Positions 23,591-34,562 of a stretch of DNA of 64,000 nt are shown here, in pieces; the stretch's first letter is position 1, and every line of letters begins with the position of its first letter. The DNA comes from Hypoxylon rubiginosum. Its lineage: Eukaryota > Ascomycota > Sordariomycetes > Xylariales > Hypoxylaceae. The DNA lies in the NCBI GenBank assembly GCA_902806565.1, contig CADCXA010000032.1, forward strand, positions 310,001-374,000, written 5' to 3'. The notes beneath the pieces were generated by a model. The model was not told the DNA's origin, did not search any database, and saw nothing but the letters and a program-made list of their open reading frames with translations. A program made the translations under genes and the position numbers.

Positions 23591-24439
23591 TTTTTATTAG
23601 GTATGAGCAAGAAATATTATGATGGAGATGAATAGATAATGGTAACGAGTAGGGGTTCGACTGAAAGATAGGGTGTTGTGAATGAGGTGTCTTTTGGGGT
23701 GGGAATGGTCGACTCTAGAGTCTTATGTTACCGTGATTACCTGGGTGTCTACCTACCTCCTTCTGTTATTCATAATGTCCTACATATGCGTGGCTTCATA
23801 CATGTTCCACAACAGTTGTCTCCGCCCCCTTGGCGTCTTACCAGAGCTATAGGAGGCGCAGCCCCTTATTTAGACTGTCTTTAGCTCCCCGTCTGAAGGA
23901 GATGGGGAGCCAATAGCAGCTCTAGTACCCGCCAAAGATCGAGATATTGATGGTCAAGGTAGGTACCTACGTACTTATGAAGTAACTTGTTTACAGCTTA
24001 CGCCAATAATTATGCCTTGCGCAACGTAAATGGGGAAGAGATTGGACTCACCGATACTCTCTACGCTTAATAACGGCCTGCGCCGACGCAGCAGCCAAGG
24101 AATCATCTTCACCGTGCTCCCGCGCGCTTCTATTTGCAACAGGCACCATCCTCTGGTTGTGTTTTACGCACCACCTGTATGGAGGCATTTGTCGTTATCG
24201 CCACCCCTTTTCGCACTAATTCCGCTAAGATGGCAGGCAGCCACGGTGCTTTCGGATCTCGTCTGGCCTACGTCGGCAGCAAAGGTGTACCATCTGATCC
24301 ATATAAGCTGAAAATAGCCCTACCTTACAGTGATTTCGTGTTGGAGATATGCTCGAGTTTTAGGAGAGTTCTTGTGTCGGTGGTCAAACTCTAGTCCCGA
24401 TTAGGAAGGTGGAGAACGCGCATTCCCAATTAGGGCAGG

Positions 24440-24885
24440 CTTATATAAGGTCGGGGTCGGCTTTGCCAGTCTAAGTGCCAGGTTTAGATTCCAGATTTGG
24501 ATTCCAAGTTAGGATTTGCTTACCTAACCAGGTGTGGCCAAAGCGCCTAGGCAGGCCAGAACGGGCAGTGGTTTGGAATGCCAGGTTTGGAATGCCAAGT
24601 TTGGCAACTTACATAAGCAGGCGCGCACAGGCCACCACGTAAAAGCCATATCCCTGGCCATACACATACACAACCACATCTTTATTTTACACGTATAGGA
24701 CGTCACACAGCGCGAAGGGGCGTCGTGTGACGAGTGCGTATTTTTGCGGCGGCGGCGGCTTCGCCGCCGCCGCAAAAATACGCACGAGGAGCTGGCGGCC
24801 CTGAGCGTAATGTATGGCTTTAGGTATGGCTTTGGGGTGTGGCTTTGGGGTGTGGCTGGGGGATGGGATAGGGGGATATAGCCAA
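24440..24885. repeat. Dispersed repeat element, second copy (hairpin plus G-rich units)
   Basis: Contains CCAGGTGTGGCC near 24530, repeated TTTGGAATGCCA/TTTGG units (about 24570-24605), the perfect hairpin at 24734-24785, two GTGTGGCTTTGGGG-like units and GTGTGGCTGGGGG (about 24830-24865), then AGCCAATCAGAGC (24871-24883). The same parts in nearly the same order occur at 12035-12478, which is why I treat the two as copies of one family. Confidence 0.5.
24734..24785. repeat. Perfect 24-bp inverted repeat (hairpin) with 4-nt loop
   Basis: Arms 24734-24757 and 24762-24785 are exact reverse complements (GTGCGTATTTTTGCGG continuing into GGC triplets), separated by the loop GCTT. No coding gene covers it. 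Confidence 0.95.
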
Positions 24886-25343
24886 TCAGAGCTCCTAAAA
24901 CTCGAGCTATTGTGTTCACCCAGAGGGAGGGGGGGACATCGGTTTCTGTATTGGCAACTATACTGTCACCTCAATGCAGTATTTTGTTGTTTGAGGTGAA
25001 TCCTTTATCGGCTCTAGTAACGAAGAGCCGCATCATCGTGACTAACCCCACTAAAGGGGCCTCCGTGTTTCATCTGCAACCCCTTCTTCACCGCGCCAAC
25101 GAAATTCTCAGTCGAACTCGACTTAAAAAAAAAAGAAACCAAAAAATTAAAACTATTTTATCAATGGCGCCCGTATATTATCTTTAACACCCATAACTTT
25201 CTTGGTTGTATTGATGGTGAGATTAGGTCTGTCCAGCGCAAAGAACTGGAAGAAATCAAAAGGACAACGATCCGTATTGGCTTCTGAGAAGAAAATTAAA
25301 CAAGGGGACCCGGAGTTGATCACACGCATCCCACCTGCCCAAA

Positions 25344-25955
25344 ATGCCGGTATTCACCGACCCTTCCACATTCCCAGCATTCCACGAGCTGCCATCCGCC
25401 TCTTCCCTCCCCTCCTCCCCCTCCTCCTCCACGTCCCCGCCCGCGGACTGGTTCCTGCTGGCGCAGATCAAGGAGAACATGACCATCACCAAGACGACGC
25501 TGGTCGTCCGGGACCGCGCGGGCGCCGACTTCGCCGTCACCTTCGACGACGGCGACCACCGGGGTCTAGGCAACGGCGGCGAGGCGATTCGCTTCCGCAA
25601 GGGCCACACGCTGGTGGTGCCGCGGGCGGCGCGCACCGACCGCGAGGGCGAGGGCAAGAAGGCCGTGGTGCGGGTGCCGGCGGGCCGGAGCGGCGGGGTC
25701 CGGGTCGTCCCGGGGTCCCTGGAGCAGGTGCTGGAGCTGGGGCGGGTATTGGCCGGCATGGAGGAGGAGTCAGGGCTCGCGAAGAAGTGTGCGGCGTGCG
25801 GAGGGCCGGAAGCGGAGGGGAGGCCGCTGATGCGGTGTACGGGGTGCGGCGCGGCGGCGTACTGCAGCAAGGCGTGCCAGGTGCGCGGGTGGGGCGAGTT
25901 GGGGCACAAGTCGAACTGCAAGGTTGTCAAGTCTATTAGGGAGATCTGGCCTTGA
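25344..25955 (+). CDS. MYND zinc finger protein
   Basis: Intronless, 203 residues. The C-terminal MYND finger starts KKCAACGGPE (about residue 147) and carries the full cysteine/histidine series: CAAC, CTGC, YCSKAC and HKSNC. The N-terminal half is a conserved fungal region (DWFLLAQIKENMTITKTTL, then a Gly-rich charged part) without an enzyme motif. MYND fingers bind proline-rich peptides and mediate protein-protein contacts; no SET domain accompanies it here, so it is not a SMYD methyltransferase. Third positions are extremely GC-rich. Partner and pathway are unknown. Confidence 0.85.
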   Translation: MPVFTDPSTFPAFHELPSASSLPSSPSSSTSPPADWFLLAQIKENMTITKTTLVVRDRAGADFAVTFDDGDHRGLGNGGEAIRFRKGHTLVVPRAARTDREGEGKKAVVRVPAGRSGGVRVVPGSLEQVLELGRVLAGMEEESGLAKKCAACGGPEAEGRPLMRCTGCGAAAYCSKACQVRGWGELGHKSNCKVVKSIREIWP

Positions 25956-26257
25956 TATGTGATCTTGGATGTCGAATGGTCTCGGGCAGGCTAATGTGGG
26001 TGGGTCGAGGAGCCGAGGTGGAAATTTGCATCTCAACGCAAGGAGTAAGTTGTCATGTATGTTATTTTGAAACACATGATGCTAACATTTATGTAGGTTC
26101 TTGGAAGGGTAGCCGTAAGAGTTGAGAAGGATAGCTACTTGTGTTGGATTAGATTCACACTGCGCTCAAGATGTTGAGATGCCATCCGCGCGAGCGCTGG
26201 ATAACCATCATGTATATTACAAGATCTTAGTAACTATCTAGACTCGCCAAAGCCGAT
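25956..26257. other. Convergent intergenic spacer
   Basis: Shared 3' region of the MYND gene and the minus-strand oxygenase; nothing recognised. Confidence 0.5.
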
Positions 26258-27115
26258 TCATTTAGCTCGACTCCGGTACATGATATCCGTCCTCACCGTG
26301 TACTTAATGCCCTCCTTCACATCATCTCCCGAGTGGTACAGCCGCCTGTGCTGGAATATCAGCACGCGGCCAGCCTTAGGGTCCACGTCGAGCTTCCGCT
26401 TCTCGTCCGAAGACAAGAAAGACGTCGCGCCCCCAACTAGATCAGCCTTATCGCCGACCTCCTGCCTCGAGTCGTTGAGGTAGAGATGCAGCGTGTAGTG
26501 CGTCATCACGTCGTGCCCGTCGGCGACTTCGCGGTACGCCGAGTCGCAGTGCGGCCGGAAGAACTGGCCCGCGCCGTACCTGAGGAACCGCATGCGCTTG
26601 TTGACGCGGTAGAAGTCCCACCGCGGCGCCGGGTCGGCCGGGTCCGGCGCGAACCACCCGGGGCGCTGCACGACGCGCTCCTGCTGCTGCTGCCCGAGCG
26701 AGAGCAGCTCGTCCCGGACCCGCGGCACGCGCTCGAGGCGCGCCCACAGGCGGTCGACGACGTCCTGCCGGTCCCAGATGATGCGGTCGCTGTTGCGGTA
26801 ATCCGGGACGTGGACCTCGTAGCCGCCGCCGGCGTTGACGAGCGCGGGCGCCCAGGCGGACCCGTCTTCTTTGTTCCGGTTTTCCTCGGGGACGCTAGCC
26901 TCGGCCAACTTGATGAGTTGGGCGCACTCGGATGGACTGAGCACGTTGTCGAGGACTACGGCATACAAGCCCTTGTACTCTTTTAACACCGTGTTCTCGA
27001 AGTCTATCTGCTTGAAGGTGATTGGTTCCGCGTCGTGAGGCTCCGACGTGAGAAAGTCGTCTGGAATGTTTACATCGTTGGACAAGTAAGATGTCTTGAC
27101 GGGTAGACTAGACAT
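26258..27115 (-). CDS. 2-oxoglutarate/Fe(II)-dependent oxygenase (prolyl 4-hydroxylase-like)
   Basis: Intronless, 285 residues. The double-stranded beta-helix has the iron ligands H189 and D191 in FFRPHCDSAY, the distal H261 in LYHSGDDV, and a 2-oxoglutarate-binding basic residue 14 positions on (R275 in KYTVRTDIMY). The N-terminal part (VVLDNVLSPSECAQLI) is typical of the P4Hc/2OG-FeII superfamily of fungi. There is no signal peptide, so it is probably cytosolic or nuclear rather than a secretory collagen-type hydroxylase. Members hydroxylate protein prolines or small molecules; the substrate here is unknown. Confidence 0.88.
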   Translation of the reverse strand: MSSLPVKTSYLSNDVNIPDDFLTSEPHDAEPITFKQIDFENTVLKEYKGLYAVVLDNVLSPSECAQLIKLAEASVPEENRNKEDGSAWAPALVNAGGGYEVHVPDYRNSDRIIWDRQDVVDRLWARLERVPRVRDELLSLGQQQQERVVQRPGWFAPDPADPAPRWDFYRVNKRMRFLRYGAGQFFRPHCDSAYREVADGHDVMTHYTLHLYLNDSRQEVGDKADLVGGATSFLSSDEKRKLDVDPKAGRVLIFQHRRLYHSGDDVKEGIKYTVRTDIMYRSRAK

Positions 27116-28147
27116 CTTTAGGGCTGCTTCCGTGGCGTTATAGGATACTAAAAATGGATGTAATATAGATCAAGCCGTAAATTATATAATACTCGAATGA
27201 TAGACAATCTCTAAGTTGTCGAATTGAAATCACATGAAATTGTCTGTTTCTAAAGAGTTGTTTGATTAAATGGCTGAGTCTTATACTGCCTAACACTTGT
27301 TTTACAGCTGCCTAGAGTCCTGGATGATCTTTAGCAGGGTGCCTAACCAAGCCCTAACACTTCAAAAGTTAGGCGGGACGGCACGCTCTGATAGGGCGAT
27401 ATTGCAGCAGGTTTGCGGCAAAGCTTACTATATTGTGTTTAGGGAATTGGACCATAACTTTCTCTCTTGACAACACAGAATAAGAATGGATTACCATCAG
27501 AATTTTTTGGATGCTCAGTGTCGTCTGTCAAGATCTCAATCATCTCTCTTGATGCTGTACTGCCTTAGCTATCTCTTAGTGAATATCCCGACTAAGACGC
27601 TTAGCTTAGGCAGACGTGTTGAGATGACACGAGACGCTCCATTTCGAGGAAGGGAACAGCTAGTCCGGTGGGGCGCTCAATTGCCACGTAGAAGCAGAGC
27701 AATTCAAGATGGAATTCCCTTGTTACTGATGCAGAGCTATAGCAATGGCCTGGCTATGAAAGGATAACCAATTGCTCTCGCTGAGCTGTGGTACCTAGGT
27801 AGGTATTGCACAGACGATGATTCGGGGAAGGGATAAGATATAGCAGTCCGCGAGTGAGGAGACAAAAAATTAAGGGTCTAGCGATATACTTGATCGCCAT
27901 TCGCTCGACCGAGAGGAGCCGATCGCTATAGTCTTTACCGAATTGCCGGTCGCATCATTGCTAATGGCAACCCCGCGTCACTCCGATGTATACTTAAACA
28001 TCGGCTGTGGCATTGCTACGTGTGTGAAGAAAAAGGAAAAGGAGTAATGAAAAGTAGAGAAAGGTATTGAGTGATCTTGGTCAAAGAGTGGAAAAGAAGA
28101 GTTCCCTTTTACTCTTAGGAAGTTCGAAAACTACAAGATAAATCACA
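27116..28147. other. 1.0 kb divergent promoter region
   Basis: Separates the minus-strand oxygenase from the plus-strand aldolase, so it carries both promoters. A 93-codon frame at 27486-27767 has no family resemblance and is not annotated. Nothing else stands out. Confidence 0.5.
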
Positions 28148-29209
28148 ATGGCAACCCCTCCGGCGCCCGGCATCTATGTGCCCGTGCCGACCTTCTTCGT
28201 TAGTAAGAAGGCCGCCACCTACGACCCGATCGCGGCACCCGTCGATATCGACACGCAAGTCGCCCACTCTCTGTATCTGGCGAGGGCGGGCATCAAGGGA
28301 CTAGTGATCCTGGGCAGCACGGGTGAGGCAATACACTTGACCAACAAGGAGCGCTTTGAGGTTCTGTCGGGGGTTAGACAAGCATTCGAAAAGGAAGGCT
28401 TTACAGACTACCCGATCATCGCCGGCACTGCGACGCAAAACATCGAAGAGACAGTTGAGCAATTGAAGGGGGCGAAGGAAGCCGGCGCGCAGTACGGTCT
28501 ATGTCTAGTCCCCGGCTACTTCGCCGGAGCTAGCACGCAGGAGGGTGTGATTAGGTGGTTCACGGCGGTGGCCGATAAAAGCCCCATACCCATTATGATG
28601 TAGGTTCTACTCTTCCTCGTCTCACGAGTAGGCAATTGGAAAAGGCAAGATGGACTAATAATGCGCTTCGCATGCAGATACCATTACCCGGGCGTCTCAA
28701 ACAACGTCAAGGTCGTCCCGTCTACATTCGTCACGCTCGCCAAGCACCCTAACATTGTGGGATGTAAGCTATCTCACGGCGACGTCTCGTACCACGCCCA
28801 GATAGCATCCAGCCCGTCGATAGACCACTCGTCATTCGCCACCTTTTCGGGGTTAGGTCAACAGCTACTGCCTGTTATTTCCATCGGCGCAGTAGGTGCC
28901 ATCGACGGCTGCGCGGGCTTCTTCCCCAAGACCGTAGTCCGCTTGTTCGAGCTGTCCCTGAAGAACCAGCCGACAGACGAGGAGGTACAGAAGCGCAGGC
29001 TTCTGCAGTACAAGGTCAGCACCATGGAGGAGATCATCGTCAAGTTCGGGACCGTGGGCATCAAGGAGGCCGTCAGCAGGCTGCGCGGCTTCGGCGACCG
29101 CGACGGCACCCGGTTGCCTCTTCACGGCGGGATTCCCGGCGACGATGCGGAGTGGGCCAAGTGGAAGGAGATCGTGGATGCTATGGAGGAAGAGGAGAAT
29201 AGTCTCTGA
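28148..29209 (+). CDS. Dihydrodipicolinate synthase-family aldolase (DapA/NAL superfamily)
   Basis: Two exons (28148-28599, 28678-29209) give 327 residues. Class I aldolase barrel: GSTGEAIHLTNKER is the substrate-carboxylate loop, Y152 in MIYHYPGV is the catalytic tyrosine, and K181 in NIVGCKLSHGD is the Schiff-base lysine; their spacing matches the family. Fungi make lysine by the aminoadipate route, so this is not a lysine-pathway DapA; fungal relatives are 2-keto-3-deoxy-sugar acid or 4-hydroxy-2-oxoglutarate aldolases. The acceptor after CATGCAG restores IMIYHYPGV, which supports the intron. The next gene downstream on the same strand is an alpha/beta hydrolase. Confidence 0.92.
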
Positions 29210-29672
29210 GTAGGCAATTCTTAAGCAGGAGATGTAGATATGGTGAAGATTAGGTAGGTATCGATTGTTTATAATTAGAACCACTCTAGGCCGTTGGAAG
29301 GGAGCTGATCTGAAGCATGAAAATATGCTTCGGGGATGTAAATAAAAATAAAAATAGTATCGCTTGCGAGAAGATTATGAGCCTTGTCTCGGATATCGAG
29401 TGTGATCGCCGGGACCGCTTCATCGCGCCCGGGCCAAATCTCGCAAATCTCGGTTCCGAGGCAGGCTATTTCGAGTATCGATAACTACAAGAGCCCCGCA
29501 GTGGATATATTCCGTCCGATGACAAATCGTAACGGGAATGTGCATAAGTACCGGTAGAGAACTCAAACGCATCGTAATTTGCTAATTTCGAAATACGGGA
29601 CGGGCTTCTAACCGTCCTGAAATATTTTCTTCTCCCTCTCACGAGAAGTCTGCGGCCAATTCCAAGGTCGCA
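29210..29672. other. Tandem intergenic spacer
   Basis: Between two plus-strand genes; contains the 3' end of the aldolase gene and the promoter of the hydrolase. Nothing else recognised. Confidence 0.5.
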
Positions 29673-30899
29673 ATGGCGGAAACGAACAACCCCATAGCGC
29701 CACCCCCGAGCTCCGCCCCGGAGGTCTCGCGCGTGACGCTCACGATTGCGGGCCTGAAGGTGGACATCTACGGGCTATCCGAGCTGCCGGAAGCCGCGAG
29801 CAGGATATCCTGCCTGTGGCTGCACCACCCGCGGCTGCGCGTGAAGGAGGACATGGCCAGCATCGCGAGCGAGGTCCTCTCCGCGTACCACCGGCGGGGG
29901 CCGTCCCCTCCTCGCGGCTTGATCGCCGTCGCCTTCGACCAGCGGAACCACGGCTCGCGGCTCGTGGATGATCTCGCGAACGAGTCGTGGCGCGACGGGA
30001 ATAAGACGCAGTACGTATTTTCTAGAGGTTGATGATTCGGGTCCAAGGGGGTCTTGGCTAGATAGTCTACGGAATATGCTTTCCTAACCGTTTCGAACAG
30101 CGCCCAAGACATGTTCGGAACGATATCAGGTGCAGTTACGGACAACATACATCTACTTGATGCATTGGAAGGCTATCTATTCGGTGCGGGCGATGGCCAC
30201 GGAGCCAAACCTGACAGCGGCAAGAGACATATTGACCACAATATGGTTCTCGGCGTTAGTCTGGGAGGGCACAGCGCATGGCAGCTACTATTCGCGGAGC
30301 CTAGAGTGACGGCCGGCGTCATGGTGATAGGATGTCCCGACTACATGCGTAAGTTTGAAACCAGACAAGGGACCGACCAGAAGGATTCTCTGTCGCTGGC
30401 TTAGTGCTAATGAATGATAGGCCTCCTTGAGGATCGCGCGCGATTATCGAAGCTAGAGACCTTCACGACGCAAGACAACGGCGCTTCATTCTTCGGTAGC
30501 AAAGATTTCCCGGAAGCACTGATAAATGCATGTAAAAAGTACGACCCGAAGGGCATATTATTCGGAACAGGAAGCATCAGCAGCCCGCCAATCTCCGCCG
30601 CAGACCAAGAACGACTACGGCCTATCTTGGATTCTAGAATCGCAGGGAAGAGGTTCCAGGTCATCTCCGGCGGAGCAGATAAGCTCGTGCCGTATAGAAC
30701 TAGCGAGCCTTTCCTAAACTTCTTCAAGGAATCCGTGGCCACTTGGTACGAGGATGGAGGTTGCTATGTGGAAGACAACGTCTACCCGGGTCTAGGCCAC
30801 ACATTCATTGGAGGGATGAGGAGTGATGCTGTACGATTCATTCTTGATAGTGTTGTTCTGGCGGATAGCGGTAAGGGGGTTATACCTTCCAAGATATAG
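29673..30899 (+). CDS. Alpha/beta hydrolase (S9/esterase-like, unknown substrate)
   Basis: Three exons (29673-30010, 30101-30348, 30421-30899) give 354 residues. The fold is marked by LWLHHPRLR, FDQRNHGSR, the join THAQDMFGTI across intron 1, and the nucleophile elbow GVSLGGHS with Ser166. The acid position probably lies in the VISGGADKLVP strand, and the catalytic histidine in GLGHTFIGG near the C-terminus. There is no signal peptide. Fungal proteins of this type are annotated as prolyl-oligopeptidase-like or simply alpha/beta hydrolases; the substrate is not deducible. It follows the aldolase in the same direction but with its own spacer, so co-regulation is only a possibility. Confidence 0.88.
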
Positions 30900-30912
30900 C
30901 TTTATCCTGACT

Positions 30913-31839
30913 TCAATTCGATCCTGTATCGTGGTGTTGAGACCACGGCTGGGATGCGCCTTCTAGGAGACACTCCTCTTCTCCCATGGGCATTAGCTGT
31001 ACGCCGCTGCGAATTTGGTCTTCCTTGTCGAGGAAGAGTTTCTGGGAAACACCCCATGGATTTCTCTTTCTGCGCTTACTAGCGAGGAGCTCTCCTTTGC
31101 CGTGAGGATCTCCCTTCCACTGAGCGATAGCTTCGGCGATACCTTTGAATGCAGCCTCGTTAGTTCCATTAATCATACCCGGCGGATCGATCCCCACGAA
31201 ATCGACGCGGTCGAGAGGGAACCCAATAGCACCGCAGTGGCAGTCAACCAGGCGTTCGCGCTTGAAGGCATGGCTGACTATGGTCATCTTCTTTGGCCAG
31301 GCCCCGTAGTCGGTCCATAATTTGGTGAGCGAAAATAGTACGTTGTGGTAGGAGTCTAGGGCCCGCTCCTCGCAGAAGATTCGCTTCGAGGCGTCGCTTT
31401 TCAACAGGATCCCAAAGTACGAGTTGGCGTCCGCTAGATTCGCGTAACTGCGGGCTTCCGACAGGCGCGTTTCCTTCCTCGTAGGACCGCTGTATAGACA
31501 TAGTATTAATACTACATCTGGTTAAGCTTGGTGGATAGTGTGGAATGGTTTCACGGGTTAGACCACATAGTAGCCATACATTCGACTTGGGATTCACACT
31601 GGGGCCTGGGATCGGACGAAAGAAAAAATTACCCACCCGGAGAATATTAATATAGATTTTTCATCTCTTCTTAACACTTGTAGACCAGCCTTGATGTGCT
31701 CGATAAAGGTTGGTGTCTCGCCCTTTTGAAACTCCGCAATGAGCCACTCGCTTTCGTCGTGACCTCGTGCGGTCCCGCCAGCCCAGATTCCATGGCAGCA
31801 TACGATAATAGCGTGCTCGGGAGGGGTTGGAGATGTCAT
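30913..31839 (-). CDS. DUF218 (YdcF-like) protein
   Basis: Two exons, 31839-31637 and 31489-30913, give 259 residues. The join restores LIFSGGPTRKETRLSEARSY, the hallmark nucleotide/metal-binding core of DUF218. IIVCCHGIWAGG near the start, EERALDSYHNVLFSL, and VSHAFKRERLVDCHCGAIGF also match the fungal branch. Bacterial YdcF binds S-adenosylmethionine and the family lies near SanA envelope proteins; the fungal function is not established. No signal peptide or transmembrane helix is evident. It ends only 13 bases from the stop of the convergent hydrolase gene, so the two transcripts probably overlap. Confidence 0.85.
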
Positions 31840-32285
31840 TATCTACGGGTTACAGTCCTCACTTGGGATTGGGATGTCATATTGAAAACCAAAGCCAGTC
31901 ATCGCATAAATTGGCGGCTGCGTGAAGTGGATGCTCGCTTCGGAAGTTGCATAAGCTCGTTTGGTGCATTCAAAGAAAACATAGGACATTGGCATAACGA
32001 GAGCTTCATCGATGGCAATAAAATTCTTCACCAACCTTTCATCATTGAGGCTCAGAGGTTGTTCGAGTTATGTCTTATTTATCAGGATGATAGTTACATT
32101 TTAGATAGGCGCAAAGGCTCGCTCATTTGAACCGACCCAAGTAATGCGGTGTTGAGCATGCAACAGCCTGTCAATCCTTCTAGACATAGGACCATTGCCC
32201 CTGAACATGATAATAGCAATCAGTCGATTCCTCAGCGCCTCGTAGTACTGATATTCGTGCTCTTAGATCTCATGCTATTTCGTGC
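31840..32285. other. Spacer upstream of the DUF218 gene
   Basis: Between two minus-strand genes: 3' end of the folate gene and promoter of the DUF218 gene. A plus-strand frame crossing from the DUF218 exon is a shadow. Confidence 0.45.
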
Positions 32286-33509
32286 TTACACTCCATTCCA
32301 CCTAAGCAATTTGAAGATATCAGACACCAGATAAAGGCTGCCTGCAATGACAAGGGGGCCCTCGTTGGCCGTCTGGCTTGCCCACTTGAGGGCAGAGCGC
32401 ACATCTGTAGACGCATCAAATTGCGACGAGAATGTAATACCGCATTTGTTTGCCGCATCGAGTAAATCAGTTGAGTCTGTTGGGTTTACCCAGGGCATCT
32501 GCTCAACGGGGCCGAACTCAACTGACGTGATGGAATCGCCGTCGCGGAGCAGCAGTTTAAACATTTCCGACACATCCTTACCCTGCGTGGCGGCCAGTAC
32601 CCAGGTAATCGGTCTATTAAGAGACCGTAAGTGCTTCTCGACAAAGGCCGCGAGCACCTCGGCGGACTGAGGGTTATGAGCTCCGTCTAGTAGGACATTC
32701 TCCTTTCTCCTTGTGATTTTTTCAATACTCAACCACTGCAACCGGCCAGGCCATACCATATCCCGGGCTGCGGAGACAAGGGTATCTGTGGAGTTGGCAT
32801 ATTGCGGGAAGCCAAGCTTAAAAGCCTCATATGCGCATGTAAGATTTTGACGCTGATGAGGCTCAAGGTTGTCTCGTAACCTGTCACTAAGCACATTTGA
32901 CTCAAAGTCTGTAAAAAGGATGTCGTTGCCGGTTTCGTTGGCGTGCTTCCGTAAAACATCGAGTACGGACTGCGGGTTCGTGCCATCTACGACGCATGGC
33001 ACCCCCTTGCGCATGATGCCGGCCTTTTGGAGAGCAATCTCCTCGAGGGTATTGCCTAAGAAGGATTGATGGTCGAGGCCGATCTTGGCGATGACAGTAA
33101 CACACTTGTGTTTTAGCGTGTTTGTCGCATCGAGCGTTCCTCCAAGTCCGACTTCGATGATACCGACGTCGACGTGCTCCGATTCGAATATCTCGAAGGC
33201 TGTGGCGGTAAGCAGCTCGAATTCGCTCGCACCAAGGCGTTGCTCCTCGTTTCTCTTCTTGACCAAGTCTTCGAAGTGCCGGAATTTGCTTTCAGAGACG
33301 GCGCTGTCATTGATGGTGATGCTGTCCCGGGGATCGACGAGATGGGGCGAGGTGAATCTTCCGCAGGATATCTGGTTGGCACGAAGCATAGCCATGAGGT
33401 ATGCGCATATCGAGCCCTTGCCATTTGTTCCGGCAACATGAATGGCTTTCCATGTCTGCGGTGTCTGCTTGAGCAGAGCAGTGATACGTGCCAAGCCGAG
33501 ATTTACCAT
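32286..33509 (-). CDS. FOL3: Dihydrofolate synthase / folylpolyglutamate synthase family (FOL3-type)
   Basis: Intronless, 407 residues. MurD-like ligase: the P-loop HVAGTNGKGSICAY, the FTSPHLVDPRDS omega-loop region, GLGGTLDATN, IGLDHQSFLGNTLEEIA, and LLDGAHNPQSA in the C-terminal ligase domain. It begins MVNLGLARITALLKQTPQTW, without the long N-terminal extension of mitochondrial folylpolyglutamate synthases. Length and start fit yeast Fol3, which attaches glutamate to dihydropteroate in folate biosynthesis. Choice between Fol3 and Met7-type activity rests on that resemblance. Confidence 0.9.
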   Translation of the reverse strand: MVNLGLARITALLKQTPQTWKAIHVAGTNGKGSICAYLMAMLRANQISCGRFTSPHLVDPRDSITINDSAVSESKFRHFEDLVKKRNEEQRLGASEFELLTATAFEIFESEHVDVGIIEVGLGGTLDATNTLKHKCVTVIAKIGLDHQSFLGNTLEEIALQKAGIMRKGVPCVVDGTNPQSVLDVLRKHANETGNDILFTDFESNVLSDRLRDNLEPHQRQNLTCAYEAFKLGFPQYANSTDTLVSAARDMVWPGRLQWLSIEKITRRKENVLLDGAHNPQSAEVLAAFVEKHLRSLNRPITWVLAATQGKDVSEMFKLLLRDGDSITSVEFGPVEQMPWVNPTDSTDLLDAANKCGITFSSQFDASTDVRSALKWASQTANEGPLVIAGSLYLVSDIFKLLRWNGV

Positions 33510-34562
33510 GTTGCTGGATGATCATGGGCCATAGGAAGGTAGCTACTAGGTATAGGTTCGGAACGAGATCAGGAGATTGGGGATCAGGAGATAAGTGAGT
33601 GACCTAGTTGAAAGGGGTTTGAGTTGATGGACATGTCGTTGTGGTCTAGTCGCTGCGGTGGAACGAAAATGCCTTAGAACATGAGTCACAAGCTGCGATA
33701 ACTGTATATACCTTAGGTAGGTAGGAATGTGTTATAGCGCTGGATGGTACTAAAATCATTAAATATATGGTGGAAGTAGAGGATGAGAGATATTCATCTC
33801 GCAACTGTAGCAGGTCGAGCAAACCCCAGCCTGTCAGATTTGCTAGAGGCTCTTATTGTTCTTTGTCCCTTTAATCCGGCGCTGATTATTGGCGGAGAGA
33901 TAATAGGACAATAAGCAGAGTGCTAGGATTGGACCATTAGAGTGCCAGGATCAAGAAAGCACAGGCGTATTTCGAGTACCTACCTACCTAATGTACCCAA
34001 TGTATATACCTTAGGTAGGTACGTCTGACGCATTGTCCGATTGTTTGCCCGCTAAGAGATTTTAGCGTGGTACTAGCGGCCTAGGCTGATCTTCCAGTTC
34101 TTCCTGGAAATCTATATAAGGGTACCTGGGTACCTACCTTAATCAGACTCATTATCACATCCGAGGACCAGGGATCAATCAGATTTCGTGCATGGACAAA
34201 AGCTCCATGTCAACTATCCACTTGCGGCAGCCTTTCCTCTTCTACACTACTACATAGTACCGTCCCACCGTACTTACTGCCCGTCCCCCGTCCCTACTTG
34301 TCGCATCTCCCGTCTCTTGAGACTTTGGCCTTCACATCAGCCCTCCCGTCTCCCCGTCCCTTAACAATTAACAACTTCGGCGGCGCCATTCGGAACGCTT
34401 TTGTCTTTCCCTCCAAAATCCTACAACGGAACGATAAAACGTTTGCGCCGTCATCGTCACTCCTAACATTCGCCTTCGATCACGACTCATTCTTCTCGAG
34501 TCGCCAATTCCGACCATTTCCGCAAATCGACCAATTTCTTTTCTCATCAACAATCTACCAAG
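33510..34562. other. 1.05 kb divergent promoter region
   Basis: Separates the minus-strand folate gene from the plus-strand unknown gene. It is sprinkled with TACCTA/TAGGTA motifs (for example around 33712-33725, 33978-34022 and 34118-34140). The CT-rich last 350 bases look like a long 5' leader. No coding gene is supported. Confidence 0.5.

Larger units (their letters stand above)
23591..25343. other. 1.75 kb intergenic region with a second copy of the hairpin/G-rich element
   Basis: No gene is supported; frames of 60-130 codons have no family resemblance. Around 24440-24920 it contains repeat-like sequence (items such as TTTGGAATGCCA direct repeats, a 24-bp perfect hairpin, G-rich GTGTGGCTTTGGG units and an AGCCAATCAGAG box), annotated separately. 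The segment right before 25344 is the leader of the MYND gene. Confidence 0.55.

Noticed and set aside
27486..27767. 93-codon plus-strand frame in the divergent promoter
   Set aside because: No family resemblance, and nothing beyond length supports it.
31696..32130. 144-codon plus-strand frame
   Set aside because: Overlaps the first exon of the DUF218 gene on the opposite strand and has no family match.
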